In this document: piece by piece, positions 1-10,189 of the stretch
Layout: every line of letters starts with the position of its first letter
How positions within the stretch are numbered: the first letter of the stretch is position 1
NCBI GenBank assembly: GCA_037447655.1
Contig: JBBHKE010001615.1
Span: forward strand, 1 to 35,107
Length of the DNA: 35,107 nt
Source of the DNA: Zygnema cylindricum
Lineage: Eukaryota; Streptophyta; Zygnematophyceae; Zygnematales; Zygnemataceae
Direction: 5' to 3'
Notes under the pieces: model-generated
The model's input: only the letters and a program-made list of their open reading frames with translations
Told to the model about the DNA's origin: nothing
Database searches by the model: none
Program-made: the position numbers and the translations under genes

Positions 1-344
1 TCACAATCCCAATATAGATTCACCCCTGTGAAATAACACTTTCTGTGTGCTCAGTTCCACCATAGAATGCAAAGTTAGAATATGAGATTTGGACACATTC
101 ACCCACTTTGACTTTCCCTTATAAATGCAGCAATCCTCGCAGACAAAAACTCTGACCGACCAAACCCTATGTAGCTTGGACTCCCCTGAGTGCGCAGCAA
201 AAAGAATCACTGAAAATGGTTAAGTAAATTGATAGTTATGGCTGGCCAAAGTTTGTCATTTATACAGAGTGCTATCTGGGAGAGGCAGCTGCCTACCCAA
301 AATTTTCTAAGTCCTATTCCCTCTCTAAACCTCTATATACTGAA

Positions 345-419
345 GTACGGCACCAATCAAATTACTGTGTCGTACAGAAAAGTACAGGTGTCAGTGTACT
401 TTAAGTACGGCCATTGTAC
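345..419 (-). promoter_or_regulatory. GTAC-box cluster in LTR
   Basis: Six GTAC tetramers occur in 75 bp (345, 372, 382, 395, 404, 416), and chance predicts about one per 256 bp. Two G-boxes lie just beyond (439, 503). The same module recurs in every copia LTR in the window. GTAC is the core bound by plant SBP-domain factors, including copper-response regulators. A function here is inference. Confidence 0.5.
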
Positions 420-636
420 GACATGGCCAAAATGTCGACACGTGTCAAATCAAGATTAGTTCCTGTAATCTCCGGAATTCCCGTAGTCCAATGTTATCAC
501 GCCACGTGTCATCTTTCGTGGCAAAGACCGTAAAACGCCAAAAATGCCTTTTCCGTGATTGCGGCGCTTATCGTGGCCGTCCGATCAAAACCGGCTATAA
601 TCCTAGCCGCTGAAATTCGACGCGCGGTATTTATTT

Positions 637-675
637 CGCTATCGAAACAAATGCGCCGTATTTGTTTTGATAGCG
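637..675. repeat. Short inverted repeat (hairpin) in LTR
   Basis: The arms CGCTATCGAAACAAAT (637-652) and ATTTGTTTTGATAGCG (660-675) are complementary with one mismatch around a 7-nt spacer. The corresponding region of other copies keeps only direct repeats of CGAATACCGCG, so the hairpin is specific to this LTR. Confidence 0.6.
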
Positions 676-1099
676 AAACAAATGCACGGTATCCGTTCTG
701 TCCACATACCGTACTTCGTACTAAATCAAACTGTATCTATGTACTAAGTATCTATTAGCCGTTAAACGGATTAATCTACATATGACGATTTAAATATTTA
801 TCAAACCCTATATATCGTAATGTCTCTCCTAGACTTATCGGCTAGAGCTAAAGGCTAATGCGGATTGACGGATGGAAGGTACCAGGATCAATTCCTAGGT
901 CCGTCAACTAACTTTTGGTAAGTCTACCTATTTCACCCCCAGTCTTCTCTAGAGAGCGTAGGCAGCCATGGCTCTAGCTCCCTATCCAGCCTTCAGTGAC
1001 TACAACAAGTGTGGGGGCTTGGATAGGGGAGTTAGAGGCAGACCGCCTCAGCTCTTTTTCTATCCTAATATAGACCTAGAAAATACTCAAATATCAACA

Positions 1100-2765
1100 A
1101 TTTTAAATAGTAACCTATCGTCATTGACCCTTGTCAAGCTTGTGTGTGTTTTCGGCACACCTTGATTTTCCCAAGATCTTCGAAACCCTTTCTACCTGTA
1201 CGGACATCAGCGTACGGCAAAGGAGGCGCTTAAAACCAGACTAGATCAAGGGATTTCCTAAACTGAATGGAACGCACTTTATTTCACGCCTAACGGAGGT
1301 CCGAAAGCCAAGTTATCCTGCTTCAAAGATTTAAGTTCTGTTACATGCAGCCAGTTGCCACTTGACCTTTTGGCGGTCACATTGTGGAACGCCACGTAAC
1401 TCTTCGGATAGTCATTTAGATTTGGCTGTCTTATGTCAATAGGAATTTATTTCAGGTCCAACTGGCTTTTTGTCCATTAATTAGGTCAGGTCAAAATCTG
1501 GCGTTTAAGCGTCAGTTTCAGTACTTTGTCTTATTGAAGTGAAACCAACTTTGACTTTCAGCCGGAAATCTAGCCGGAACTGAAAGCTCATCTTTTTGCC
1601 CTAAGTGTAGGACAACTTAATTTGTCTTTTGTCAGTTCGATAGCATTTGCTGTCCGCTGATTGGTTCATTGTATTGCTTTGACTTTTTCGACCAAAAGTG
1701 GACAAACTTTGTTGTATAAGGCACTTGGGGCCAAAGGAGAGAGGTTGCTTTTCAGTACTGTCTCCTGTGAAAAACCTCAAAGAAATTCCAAACAAACCTT
1801 CTTTTGGATAATCTTTGTTGTGCTTGTTTGCTTCACCCTATTGCCATCTTGGTTTGAATTTGTCTAGATTGGAGATCGTAGTTCGGGCGGGTAGTTGGCA
1901 CTATCAGTCCTTTTGGGCAATATTGACTTTTTGCTATTGAAACCGAGAAGGGTCCAGTCGGTTTCGATCTGTGGAAACCGAGTGGTGAAGGAGAATCGTA
2001 CCGGTCTTCAGTGTCCAGGGAGATATTTCGTCTTCCCTTGTGGTCATCTTGGCTTTATAGGGTATGTTGCGCTTGCTTTGCCATAATACTTAATTCTACC
2101 TTTAACTCTATTTCTGGGGCAAGGTGATATTGTTAAATCTGAAACCGCCAATCATTTCTATTTTTTTATTATTTTCACTTGGAAGCTACCCTGTCCTCCG
2201 CCGGTGGTCCTCTTGGGATTCTGATGTGTTCCCTCCGGATCCGGTTTCGTCTATCTTGGGTACTTAAGGAGTGGGTTTTGAGGGTATAAAAGCTAGACTT
2301 CTACTGGATCAGCACAATAAATTGGGACTACGGCCCGATGACCTCTACGGCCACCCTTTCTCGGTCATATGGGAGAAAGGGAGGGGAAGTGGGGTATCTT
2401 TTTCTTCTTCCCAACCTTGCATTTCTCATCTTGCCTCATTATCTGCAATGCCTTGCATGCACGTCGCCGGGAGGTATGGGAGGGCAAAACTGGACATTTT
2501 CCCTGTCATGGGAAACACCCGCATTCAAGGGTTATTGACAAGATTCCAGGCCGACCATTTACGCCAAAAGCTTTATTCTTTCTGGTGCACCAGGCACGCT
2601 CGACACCCTAAGGGTAATTTCGCATGTGACCGAAACTTAGTAATTTTACTTTGTTTTTTAGCGAAGATTCTCTGTACAGCTTTTAGGGCATTCGTATGTA
2701 AAGAAATGAAATTGTAACTTTAGATTGTGATAGATGTAGACGTGGGTGTAATTTGTGACGATTGT
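1100..2765. other. No gene supported; degenerate intergenic or old repeat DNA
   Basis: ORFs here are short. The longest (2271-2717, 148 codons) has no recognisable domain and a composition that looks like chance. A TATA-like GTATAAAAGC occurs at about 2283-2292, just upstream of nothing recognisable, and could be a relic LTR promoter. The only repeat I could identify is the fragment at 2619-2712. Confidence 0.5.
2619..2712 (+). repeat. Dispersed repeat fragment shared with 34585-34690
   Basis: The segment starting TTCGCATGTGACCGAAACTT aligns by eye over about 95 bp with 34585-34690 in the same orientation. Shared blocks include ACTTTGTTTTTTA, CGAAGATTCTC and ATGTAAA. The two copies flank the whole retrotransposon nest. 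The family is unknown. Confidence 0.65.
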
Positions 2766-3689
2766 TGTCATGCCGTAAGACGTCAACGGGTATTATGATT
2801 ATATCGTGTACTAATTGAAGTTTCGGTGACGTGACAAGTACATATCCGAGAGTACAACTAGAGATTTGTACGGGACAAAGGTCGAAATACACTCTCGTAC
2901 GGCACCACGGGAACACAATGTGAAATCAGCGTGGAACTGAACCACGGTACGCCATCAGACGTCAGGAATTCAAACGGCTACAAACCTGACAGGAATTTGA
3001 AGTCATGAACCCTTGGAGGTTCATGCATCATATTTGCTTAGCTTAGGGAGGGTTTTCATCCTCGAGGTGTAGATGTAAGGCAGTCCGAGGCGGCCACGCA
3101 GCGGTCGTCTCTTGAAACTGGCAGCGTTTTAACATAGAAACTTGCTTGCTCAAAGACATGTAGGAATTAGTGTTGCCGTACGGATTAGTGAAAGCATAAG
3201 ATAAATGCCATTTGGCGAGATAGTAACTTTTGCAAATTAAGTACGGGAATCCAACATTGGAAGGTTGTCGTTTTTTGACAAGCATTATTCTCGGGATTTG
3301 TCAAACTCTGCCGTTAGGGTTTCACCTAAATATTTAGTGACAGGCTAGTTTTTGAGTTAGGGTTTTTTCCTTTTCCAGAGCCATAGCTTCATGCTAGTAA
3401 TTGTCTCTGAGCTTCTCCTTTCATTTGTACTAAGACCTTACCTAATCTACCGGCACAAGCCAACCTGCAAGGTTTTCCTCCAGACTGTCTTCTACGTGCT
3501 GTGGTTGTTAAGTTGCGTCTGTGGACTGGGTGTTTCTTTCTGTCAGAGCGCTGACTTTGCAGTCTAGCTCCAGTCCGGCTTTGTGGGAATACCGGCTATC
3601 TCCGCTCCTTAGTCCAGTTACAGAAGGGTTTTTGTCTGTTAGTTGCACTCCTGTAGGGAATATTAAAAGACTTCAGAGCTACTGTTGCA
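2766..3689 (+). repeat. 5' LTR of gypsy copy 1 (about 924 bp, TG...CA)
   Basis: The segment starts TGTCATGCCGTAAGACGTCA and ends GCTACTGTTGCA, with canonical TG/CA termini. It is nearly collinear with the 3' LTR of gypsy copy 3, which is split into 22764-23009, 29210-29339 and 30548-31106 by two copia insertions. It holds six GTAC cores in 143 bp (2808-2950) and a TGACGTGAC motif. It lies upstream of the Gag pseudogene at 4845, after a 1.15-kb leader. No obvious primer binding site follows position 3689. The LTR limits come from comparing the two copies and from the termini, and could be off if the flanking 245-bp repeat (22516-22761) is really part of the LTR. Confidence 0.7.
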
Positions 3690-4844
3690 AATATTCCCGT
3701 ACTTAATTTGTTTCTTTCTAATTTTCATTATTCCTTGTGTCAATTGTTTTTTCTTATGTCTAGTTTATTTTAATTCGTTTCATTTCTAATTTTCTTTATT
3801 CTTTGTGTCTCTTGTCTAGTTGTTTTGAATTAGTAGTAATCAAAGGAAAAATATATATATATATATATTTTTGTTATTCGTTGTTTTCATTTTATTTGTT
3901 GCCCAGTTGGTTTTTGAGTTGTTGGATTTGAGATTGTTTAACTGTCCGATATCGTTTTCTCTTCTTTCTTCCTAACGGATTAACTCACTGAGAAAACCTA
4001 GAAAACTTAAAAACTTCTAATAAAATAAATAAATAAAAAAAAAAACCTAAGAAAATATATATAAATATTAGGTTGCACAAATTATCACGAAAATTATCAT
4101 TGCTTTATAGACGGGCAGAGCGTGGCATAGTGCTGATACGCGTGCCCTACCATGCTACTAACTACGTTGGTTTTTTGAGCTGTGATCTCTTCTCGACGAT
4201 TCGGAATTTGAGGGAGGTTGGAGCATCGCTAGTAGACGTTACAGACCGCTCCAGGTGAGTAATCGGGTCTTTGTGGTTGCAGGCGCGTGGTAGGTTGTTA
4301 AGCGCGATAATATAAAGGGGTTAGGATCCGACCGAAGGCCGTGCCTTCCTTTTCGCATAAGCATTGTGGTTGCATTTTCTTTAGATTTGACCGTGATTGG
4401 TCTTGGATAGCGACTTCTTGTCTATTACACCTGGCCTTGTTGTGCCAAGATAATTTCCTGTTTTATTACATCTGGCCTTGTGGACCTTGGATAGTTTCGT
4501 GTTCACTACATCTGGCCTTGTGAGCCTTGAATAGTTTTCTGTTTTATTAAATCTGGCCACAAGTGGCCTTGCATAGGGGACATGTTTTTTCTTGGAGTGG
4601 CTTGAGGTGACTTATTGTGGTATTGCTTAGATCTGGCTGTGAACAGCTTTGTTAGGGGTGTTCACGATTAGACTAACCCCGGTGATACATAATAGATCAA
4701 ATTGTTTGCGTGGGTGCTTGTTTGCGTGAATTTGAAGACTTCCTGTGTAATTTGATTATTAGATCGGGCGGTGGGCATTTACACACTGACCCTGAGTAGG
4801 GTCCGCAATCTAGTTGCATTCGGATAGGACCACTCTCTGTTTAC
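3690..4844 (+). other. Leader of gypsy copy 1 between LTR and gag
   Basis: This is AT-rich non-coding sequence. It contains T-rich stretches, an (AT)n microsatellite near 3849-3868, an A-rich run near 4021-4046, and the 41-bp tandem repeats at 4384-4580. No tRNA-like primer site was recognised next to the LTR. I infer a 5' untranslated leader from its position between the LTR and the Gag frame. Confidence 0.5.
4384..4580 (+). repeat. Tandem repeats of about 41 bp in gypsy leader
   Basis: Units starting with A(T/C)CTGGCCTTGT recur at 4429, 4470, 4510 and 4551, a 40-41 bp period. A more diverged unit precedes them at 4384, and a remnant ATCTGGCTGTG lies at 4630. Each unit contains the core CCTTGGATAGTTTC and ends in TTTATTAC or CACTAC. 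Confidence 0.75.
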
Positions 4845-6413
4845 ATGCCAACGGACTGGAACAATTTACTGTTTCCAGCGGGTACCACTAGAAGCTCTAG
4901 TCTTTATCGTGGACCGGAAAGGGATATGATTCCCGCCCGCTCACCTCTTGTCCAGCTTCTAGGTCATACCGGTCAAACCGCTCAGTCTTAGCTTACGGGT
5001 TCACTCGACTCTAAATCTGGTATAACCACTACATATCGATCTATATCATCTGTCTCCTCATCCACTTCCCATAGCTGGGGGGAAGATTCGGATATAGACT
5101 CCTTTGATATCCGGGATCTAAATCTACCACCTTCGCTTTTTCCTTTGAGCGGAAATATACCCACAAACTCCGATTCCTATTTTGGGGATATGGCCTCGCC
5201 CATAGACACCGGAGGAGGTAGAAACCAATTTTGTTTTTCGGGTCTCAAGGACACTATGTCCTTGTCACATTTTCGAATGCTTTTTGATACCGAGATGCGC
5301 GATCTCGCATTCCGGCATCAACACCGTTATGATTAACGTGTTGCTTTCTCGTTACTTGGGCGATACCTTAGGGGATCTGCCCTATCTCTATATACACGGA
5401 AATATGCGGCAATTTGTGCTATGATAGAAATGGCACCCGCATATTCTAAATCGTTAGCCATAACAGGCAGTCCAGAAATTCTTTTCCAAGCTGGTGTACC
5501 TGTAGTTTATGACTCTGCATGCAACGAAATTTCACTTGAAATACTTGAGGTCCCTCATCAGTTCGCCGTTGCGGCTCGGGTTGCAATTCCAGCCCGCCCT
5601 GCAATGGTGGTTCCTCTAAGGGATCCAGTATCATTTGTTTTCAGTTTATTAGAAGAAGAGTACTGAATGCAGAATCATGATCAGGTTAAAGAACTAATGA
5701 ATTTTGAACGTCGCCCGGGCGAAATCGCTCCGGCATTGGGAGCACGTATGGAAACATTACGTGAAGCACTGCCAAATCTCATTTGAGACGCAGAGGCAGT
5801 TCAGAAATTTGTGGGGCAATTTCCCACCCTATCTCGACGTTTCAGTCAAAGCCATTTGATTGAGGCATATGGCCTCAAATTTACTTTCAAGCATGCTGCA
5901 GAATACGCCGTACGGTATGAAATGCAGACCAGCTGGTGGGATGCTCACGAGCGAACTAAGTCTTCTCCTAACGCAAACCCGAATATTAATCCTAACCCAC
6001 GCAACCCATGGCCTAATCCGAGACCTCCAAGGGCTCCGGCCATAGGAACATTACCAACAAACCCTGGTGTTGGTATATGCTTTCGATCTGGTAACAGCGG
6101 TCACGACGCACGCGGCTGTCTGGATAAGATTGCCACGTGTACTCATTGTAATCAAATGGGTCATTATGTTCATCGATGTCACATTAAGAATCCTGATTTC
6201 AGTTATCAAAATCAAATCAAAAACGGCGGTATATCTTCTCGCTCGGCAAAATTGGTCACTCCACCCAAAGGGGTAGAGAAAGATAACCCTCCAAAAATCA
6301 GTAGGAGGGATCGAGAGAAAGCCGAGATGCAGGCTACCGTGGCGGCCATGATGAAGGAGCAGTTTGCCGCGCTTATGGCGCTGGTCGAACCACAATTAAC
6401 TGGAATGGCTTGA
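4845..6413 (+). pseudogene. gag: Gag polyprotein relic of gypsy copy 1
   Basis: One reading frame runs from ATG 4845 to TGA 6411 and is broken by in-frame stops at 4989 (TAG), 5334 (TAA), 5664 (TGA) and 5784 (TGA). The N-terminal part is Ser/Thr-rich. The middle looks like a retrotransposon Gag helical domain. A proline/asparagine-rich linker (PNPRNPWPNP) follows. There are two zinc knuckles, CFRSGNSGHDARGC, in which the second Cys has become Ser, and CTHCNQMGHYVHRC, an intact CX2CX4HX4C. A basic, coiled-coil-like tail closes it. Gag would package element RNA. At least two of the stops (TACTGAATG, ATTTGAGAC) fit CGA-to-TGA changes expected from deaminated methyl-CpG. The protease relic downstream is in the same frame, so a Gag-Pro fusion is possible. 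Confidence 0.8.
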
Positions 6414-6722
6414 ACTGTGGTCCATATGCCCTCTTTCGATGGGCGATCTCTTCGGGAGTCCACTGTTCAACAACGAGTAGCTCAGTTTAAAGGGCTCCCG
6501 ATCATTATCGCGAGTTAAAATCCATTAACACACGAATCCCATTATCATTTGCCAAAGAACCTTGCTCACCTATTCCAGAAACGGCCTCAAGCATCACCAC
6601 TGAGGCATTAACTATTTTAAAGAGGAGTATACAAGACATATTTAAGGTCAAAGAACGTTTGTCCATCCTGTCCACCATGGTTCCCGAGTTGGATAGCAAC
6701 AAAATAAACTATAGATCTAACT

Positions 6723-7148
6723 CCTTCAGCAGTTGCGTTACAAGCATTACAAAACCATCGTAATGCTCTCTCCTTTCAAGCTATTACTCTTGAAGAGCGG
6801 TCTAGCCTCACTCCTCACATCAGTTTCCTAGATAACAAATTGGGCGTTTTTACGGTTAATGGGTTTGCTCCGACACTTCCTCTCATAGATACAGGCGCAA
6901 AGCCAATTATCCTCGGTTCTAATTTTGCCATAAAAATAGGTCTTACAGCAGATAAGCTACAACCCACTACCACACATCTATTGACTTTCGCAGGTACCAC
7001 AGAGCCAGTCATCGGTATTACGGTAGAACCAATATGTTTTCAGTTTCAGAGTCATTCAGCGACGAATTTTGCAGAAATTTATGCTCATGCCTTGGTCACC
7101 AAGTGTAGTGACTATGAATGCTTGGTCGGTCAAGACGTTATTTTTTGA
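6723..7148 (+). pseudogene. Retropepsin-like aspartic protease relic, gypsy copy 1
   Basis: An open frame of roughly 140 codons ends at TGA 7146-7148. It carries LIDTGAKPIILGS, the DTGA active site of a retroviral-type aspartic protease, about 19 residues after the upstream SFLDN, followed by the hydrophobic region and a Gly-rich flap-like stretch (AGTTEPVIG). It would cleave the Gag-Pol precursor. The frame equals that of Gag, but the intervening stretch (6414-6722) contains a stop and a frame loss. It is followed by a 12-G run and then the methyltransferase frame. The family assignment is firm. The exact N-terminus is uncertain because no ATG is required inside a polyprotein. Confidence 0.8.
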
Positions 7149-7151
7149 GTT

Positions 7152-7163
7152 GGGGGGGGGGGG
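7152..7163 (+). other. Run of 12 G between protease and methyltransferase frames
   Basis: A homopolymer of 12 G sits four bases after the protease stop codon, and the coding frame changes across it (Gag/protease in one frame, methyltransferase in another). A 9-G run (16547-16555) sits at the corresponding far side of the methyltransferase in gypsy copy 2. Both runs are followed shortly by CA(C/T)ACACCAT-like sequence. It could be a slippage or frameshift site, a polypurine tract, or decay. Confidence 0.55.
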
Positions 7164-7251
7164 TTGATATGCACCATCAGACATTTTCGTACAGACTTAA
7201 CAACTTCCCGGAACGTAAAATTTGCTTATCCTTATCTCGGCCCGACAACCC

Positions 7252-7992
7252 ATGCCTACTACGGCCCATTCGGCGCTGATCTTGCCAGCCTATGCCGTAG
7301 TGGGCATAGGTGCAAACATCCTTGAATCACTAACAGCGGATGAAATCTCACCAGATTCCTCGGGTTTACCATAATTATTTAGTACACCCGGATTTACCAT
7401 TGACTCTTGGGATTTTGGCCGATTATATAAATTTACTATACAAATTTCTTTATCTAATATTCCAAACCCACCCTCCATTGCGATAGATCCTTCCGGTTTC
7501 TTGCCCATTAAATGGACATTGGTCAATTTACAACCTCACCAAAACAGTCTCGTTATCTTAGACTTTTTTGCTGGAATAGAGACTTCACTTCTCTCTTGCG
7601 TTCGGAACGGTCTTTTGATAAAGCATTACTATTCCGTAGATATTGACCCCTTGGCCAGACGCGCTCAGTTGCACCACTGTAAAGTCTTGCATGAACAGTA
7701 TCCTCATCTCTTACCTCAGTCTGCTTTTCACGATATGCATTCGGCTTTGCCACAGGATATCCGGCTAATAGGAAATCATCATTTAATGGAATTGGAACCA
7801 ATTGATCTCCTCTTTGCCAGATGGGAATGTCAAGGTATGTTCAAGGCCGCGAAACGTTTAGGTCTCGCAGATCCATGTACTAAGTTATTTTTTGAGGTGG
7901 TGCGTCTTATCCACTTCTTCCAAAAACTGGACCGTCCTTTTGGATACATCTTAGAGAACGTCGCAGGTTATAATGACCCCTGACCTACGGTC
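7252..7992 (+). pseudogene. C5-cytosine DNA methyltransferase domain in gypsy copy 1 (truncated)
   Basis: From ATG 7252 one frame runs 247 codons to the copia insertion, with stops only at 7372 (TAA) and 7981 (TGA, in NDP-stop-PTV). Methyltransferase motifs are in order: motif I LDFFAGIETS (about residues 103-112, SAM binding), motif II region YYSVDID, motif IV LLFARWECQGM (catalytic Cys at about residue 193, codon 7828-7830), the DNMT3/DRM-like LFFEVVRLIHFF helix, and motif VI YILENVAGY. The Pro usual before the catalytic Cys is Glu here. The C-terminal part is lost where copia inserts at 7993; the second copy (15364-16516) supplies it. It lies between protease and pol, so it is part of the retrotransposon and not a host gene. 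C5 methyltransferases captured by charophyte and dinoflagellate retrotransposons have been described, as I recall. Confidence 0.8.
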
Positions 7993-9060
7993 TGTAGAAA
8001 TTAATGGTCCTTTTAAAGTATTTTCTAGGTCTAAATAGAAATATAGAAAGAAGCTAAGGCAGTCTACCTCTAACTTCTCTCTCCAACTCTCAATTTTGTC
8101 GCAGTCACTGAGAAATTGGAGAGGAAGCTAGAGCCATGGCTACCTAGGCTATCCAGAGGTTTACGGGATATAAATATTAGTTTATTTACCATTAGGGGTT
8201 TATTTACTAAAAGATTATGTGATGCCTCCAGGATTTTATCTTGGTACCTGCCGGACGGTAAGCTGTCGGTAGCCGGTAGCCTTATCCGTTAAGTCTAGAC
8301 CTAGTGTTACGTATTATAGTGTTTGATATTAAGTTAAACATTAACACGTAGGATTATTCATTTAACTGAAATTTTTTACGCGAGACATAGATCCATTGAT
8401 GTAAAAGTACGGATTACAGTATGGATTAGAAACGAATACCGCGCATTTAATTCTTTAGCGAAACGAATACCGCGTATGTATTTATTACGGCTACGATTAA
8501 ATGTGAATTTAATCGGACAGTCGAAATTAAACGTTGAGATCGCGGAAAAGGATTTCGACGGTTTTTGGTCATCGCCATATCGGATGACACGTGGCGGAAT
8601 GACATTGGATCGCGACATCTCCAAGGATTAAGGGAGCGAATCCGGATATACCACGTGTCGACATTTAGGCCATGTTGTACAATGTTTGTACAGAAAGTAC
8701 ACCGACAACTGTACTTTTGTGTACGAAACTGAAATCTGATTGGCTCCGTACATCAGTAGATAGAGTCTGTGAGAGAGATAGGACTTAGAAAAATTAGGAG
8801 ATAGGACCCTCTCTCCCAGAGAGCTTCTGTACGAAAGGTCAACTTTGACCCTCCATAACTTACTGCTCAGGGGAGCAAATTCAGAGATTCTTTTTGCTAT
8901 CAACTCAGGGGAGTCTTGCCTTCACAGGGGTGATGTTGGTTAGAGTTATTGTTTGCCGGGGTGGCAGTTATTTTTGCTGAAACACAAAGGGGTTAGGGTT
9001 ATCCTGGAGGCTTCTTGGAAACTGTCCACTCTGAGGACTTATAGAGGTCTCAGAGTTTCA
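7993..9060 (+). repeat. Copia 5' LTR, type A end
   Basis: The LTR starts TGTAGAAATTAATGG and ends TCTCAGAGTTTCA, just before the primer site and gag. Its first ~970 bp match the 3' LTR at 14153. The last ~95 bp instead match the minus-strand LTR at 18747-19795 (ATCCTGGAGGCTTCTTGGAA block). It carries G-boxes at 8588-8593 and 8652-8657, a GTAC cluster at 8677-8751, and CTGATTGG (inverted CCAAT box) at about 8735. No clear TATA box was seen. Confidence 0.85.
8677..8751 (+). promoter_or_regulatory. GTAC-box cluster in copia 5' LTR
   Basis: Six GTAC cores occur in 75 bp (8677, 8688, 8697, 8711, 8721, 8748). They lie just downstream of a G-box (8652) and overlap a CCAAT-type box. Position and conservation across copies suggest the U3 enhancer. 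Binding is untested. Confidence 0.5.
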
Positions 9061-9075
9061 GGTTATGGGCCCACC
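9061..9075 (+). promoter_or_regulatory. Primer binding site matching initiator tRNA-Met anticodon arm
   Basis: The 15 bases right after the LTR, GGTTATGGGCCCACC, are the reverse complement of the anticodon stem-loop of plant initiator tRNA-Met (GGTGGGCCCATAACC, from memory). This suggests priming by a tRNA half-molecule, as known for Drosophila copia and yeast Ty5. The minus-strand element keeps GTTATGGGCCC at the same place (about 28308-28318). The gag ATG (9065-9067) lies inside the site and would pair with the CAU anticodon. Confidence 0.75.
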
Positions 9076-10189
9076 CTCTAGGGTACTAATATTTAATAAA
9101 ACAGGCTTCATATACAGGGAAAGTATGATGATAAGAGCTCTAAGCGAAAAAAGGTTTTGGGGGATAGTGAGTGGACAATTGGGGCGTCCATCAAGTCTTG
9201 GAATTCCTCGAAGGTTTGAAGGAAGCAGATTCATAAAGAAAGCAGGTCCATCTTCAACGGAGGAGACAAAGGAAGGAGAGGTGGTGGACAAAGGAGCGAA
9301 GAAGGAGACGACCACACCAATAGGAACTTGTTCAGCATTCATGTCACCTATTCCGAGGAACGAGGAGAATGATACTCAAACTTGGGATTTCAACAATATG
9401 GCGGCAAAGAACTTCATCCTACGCCATCTTTCTCAAGGACTTGCATGTTTTTTTTTGCTGGTAGTTTGGGCATCCGATCTGTGGATGGCTCTCATAGAGA
9501 TGCACCGAAGTGGTACGATTCAGCGACAACAGTTGGCTGATCAAAAAGTTAAGGAATATGTATACAAATAGGGAAAAATGTTGGATTTTTGCAATGAGTT
9601 TGCTACACTCTTCATGGAGCTAGAGAGTGCTGGAAAAGATTTTAGTGAAAAAGAAAAGGTTAATTCTTTACTGATGAAGTTACCCGATGATTTCGAGAAT
9701 ATAGTTAACCGTGTGCAGGACTTGGCGGACTCAAGGCGGATATGGAACTCAGTGGTAGGGATGATTCTCGTTCGGGAGAATACGATTGAGATCCCAAGGG
9801 GAGGAAAGAGTGGCCAAGCCTTGGCAACTATAACTGATTGGAGGAACAAGGATTCTCGAAAACCGGTCGGAAACTATGGGGGGAGGGAGCAGAAAAATCA
9901 GGCCGAAGAGTTCGGACCAAGGGCTCCCAAAGGTTTATGTCATTTTTGTAAGAAACCGGGGCACTATATGGCAGAGTGCACTAAGTTAACCGAGCTTCGG
10001 TTAAAGGAGGGGCTTACCAGGGGTACCCCGAGAGGAGAAAAAAAGGCCCTTGTGACACAGGTGCATGAGGCGAAATCCGAGGAGGAGGACGATGAGCTCC
10101 TTTTGGATGAGGAGTTGGAGGCGAAAAATGAGGTCGAAATTCCACAAAGGCAGAAATGTGCTTACGGTGGATTGAAAGGTGAAGCAGGC
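9065..10189 (+). pseudogene. gag: Copia Gag relic (composite plus-strand element)
   Basis: The frame opens at ATG 9065 (MGPPSR..., shared with the minus-strand element) and has one in-frame TAG at 9569. The N-terminal ~100 residues include a basic, low-complexity insert. Then come a UBN2/Retrotran_gag-like region (NEFATLFMELESAGKDFSE, LLMKLPDDFENIVNRVQDL) and the zinc knuckle CHFCKKPGHYMAEC at about 9939-9980, CX2CX4HX4C intact. An acidic linker (EEEDDELLLDEELE) leads into the protease. Gag coats the RNA and forms particles. The ATG is chosen because it immediately follows the LTR and is conserved in both elements. Confidence 0.85.

Larger units (their letters stand above)
1..1099 (-). repeat. 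Copia-family LTR, type B end, truncated by window edge
   Basis: On the minus strand the LTR starts TGTTGATATTTGAG at 1099 and runs towards position 1, where its 3' end is cut off. It aligns by eye along its length with the solo LTR at 29340-30542 and with the LTR at 14153-15363. Shared landmarks include the segment with the Kozak-like GCCATGGC near 965, two G-boxes (439-444 and 503-508) and a GTAC cluster at 345-419. Whether it is a solo LTR or the end of a full element cannot be decided because the left side is outside the window. Small ORFs inside it are not genes. Confidence 0.85.

Noticed and set aside
2271-2717. 148-codon ORF in the left non-coding region
   Set aside because: No recognisable domain, overlapping ORFs in the other frames of the same stretch, and the last part is a dispersed repeat. 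Treated as chance.
3849-3868. (AT)n tract as an origin or matrix-attachment signal
   Set aside because: A simple microsatellite in AT-rich leader sequence; nothing further supports a function.
4429-4580. CRISPR-like array in the 41-bp repeats
   Set aside because: The units are contiguous, with no unique spacers, and the context is a eukaryotic retrotransposon leader.
7501-7983. A free-standing host DNA methyltransferase gene
   Set aside because: It is preceded by retrotransposon Gag and protease, and the second copy is followed by gypsy RT, so it is part of the element.
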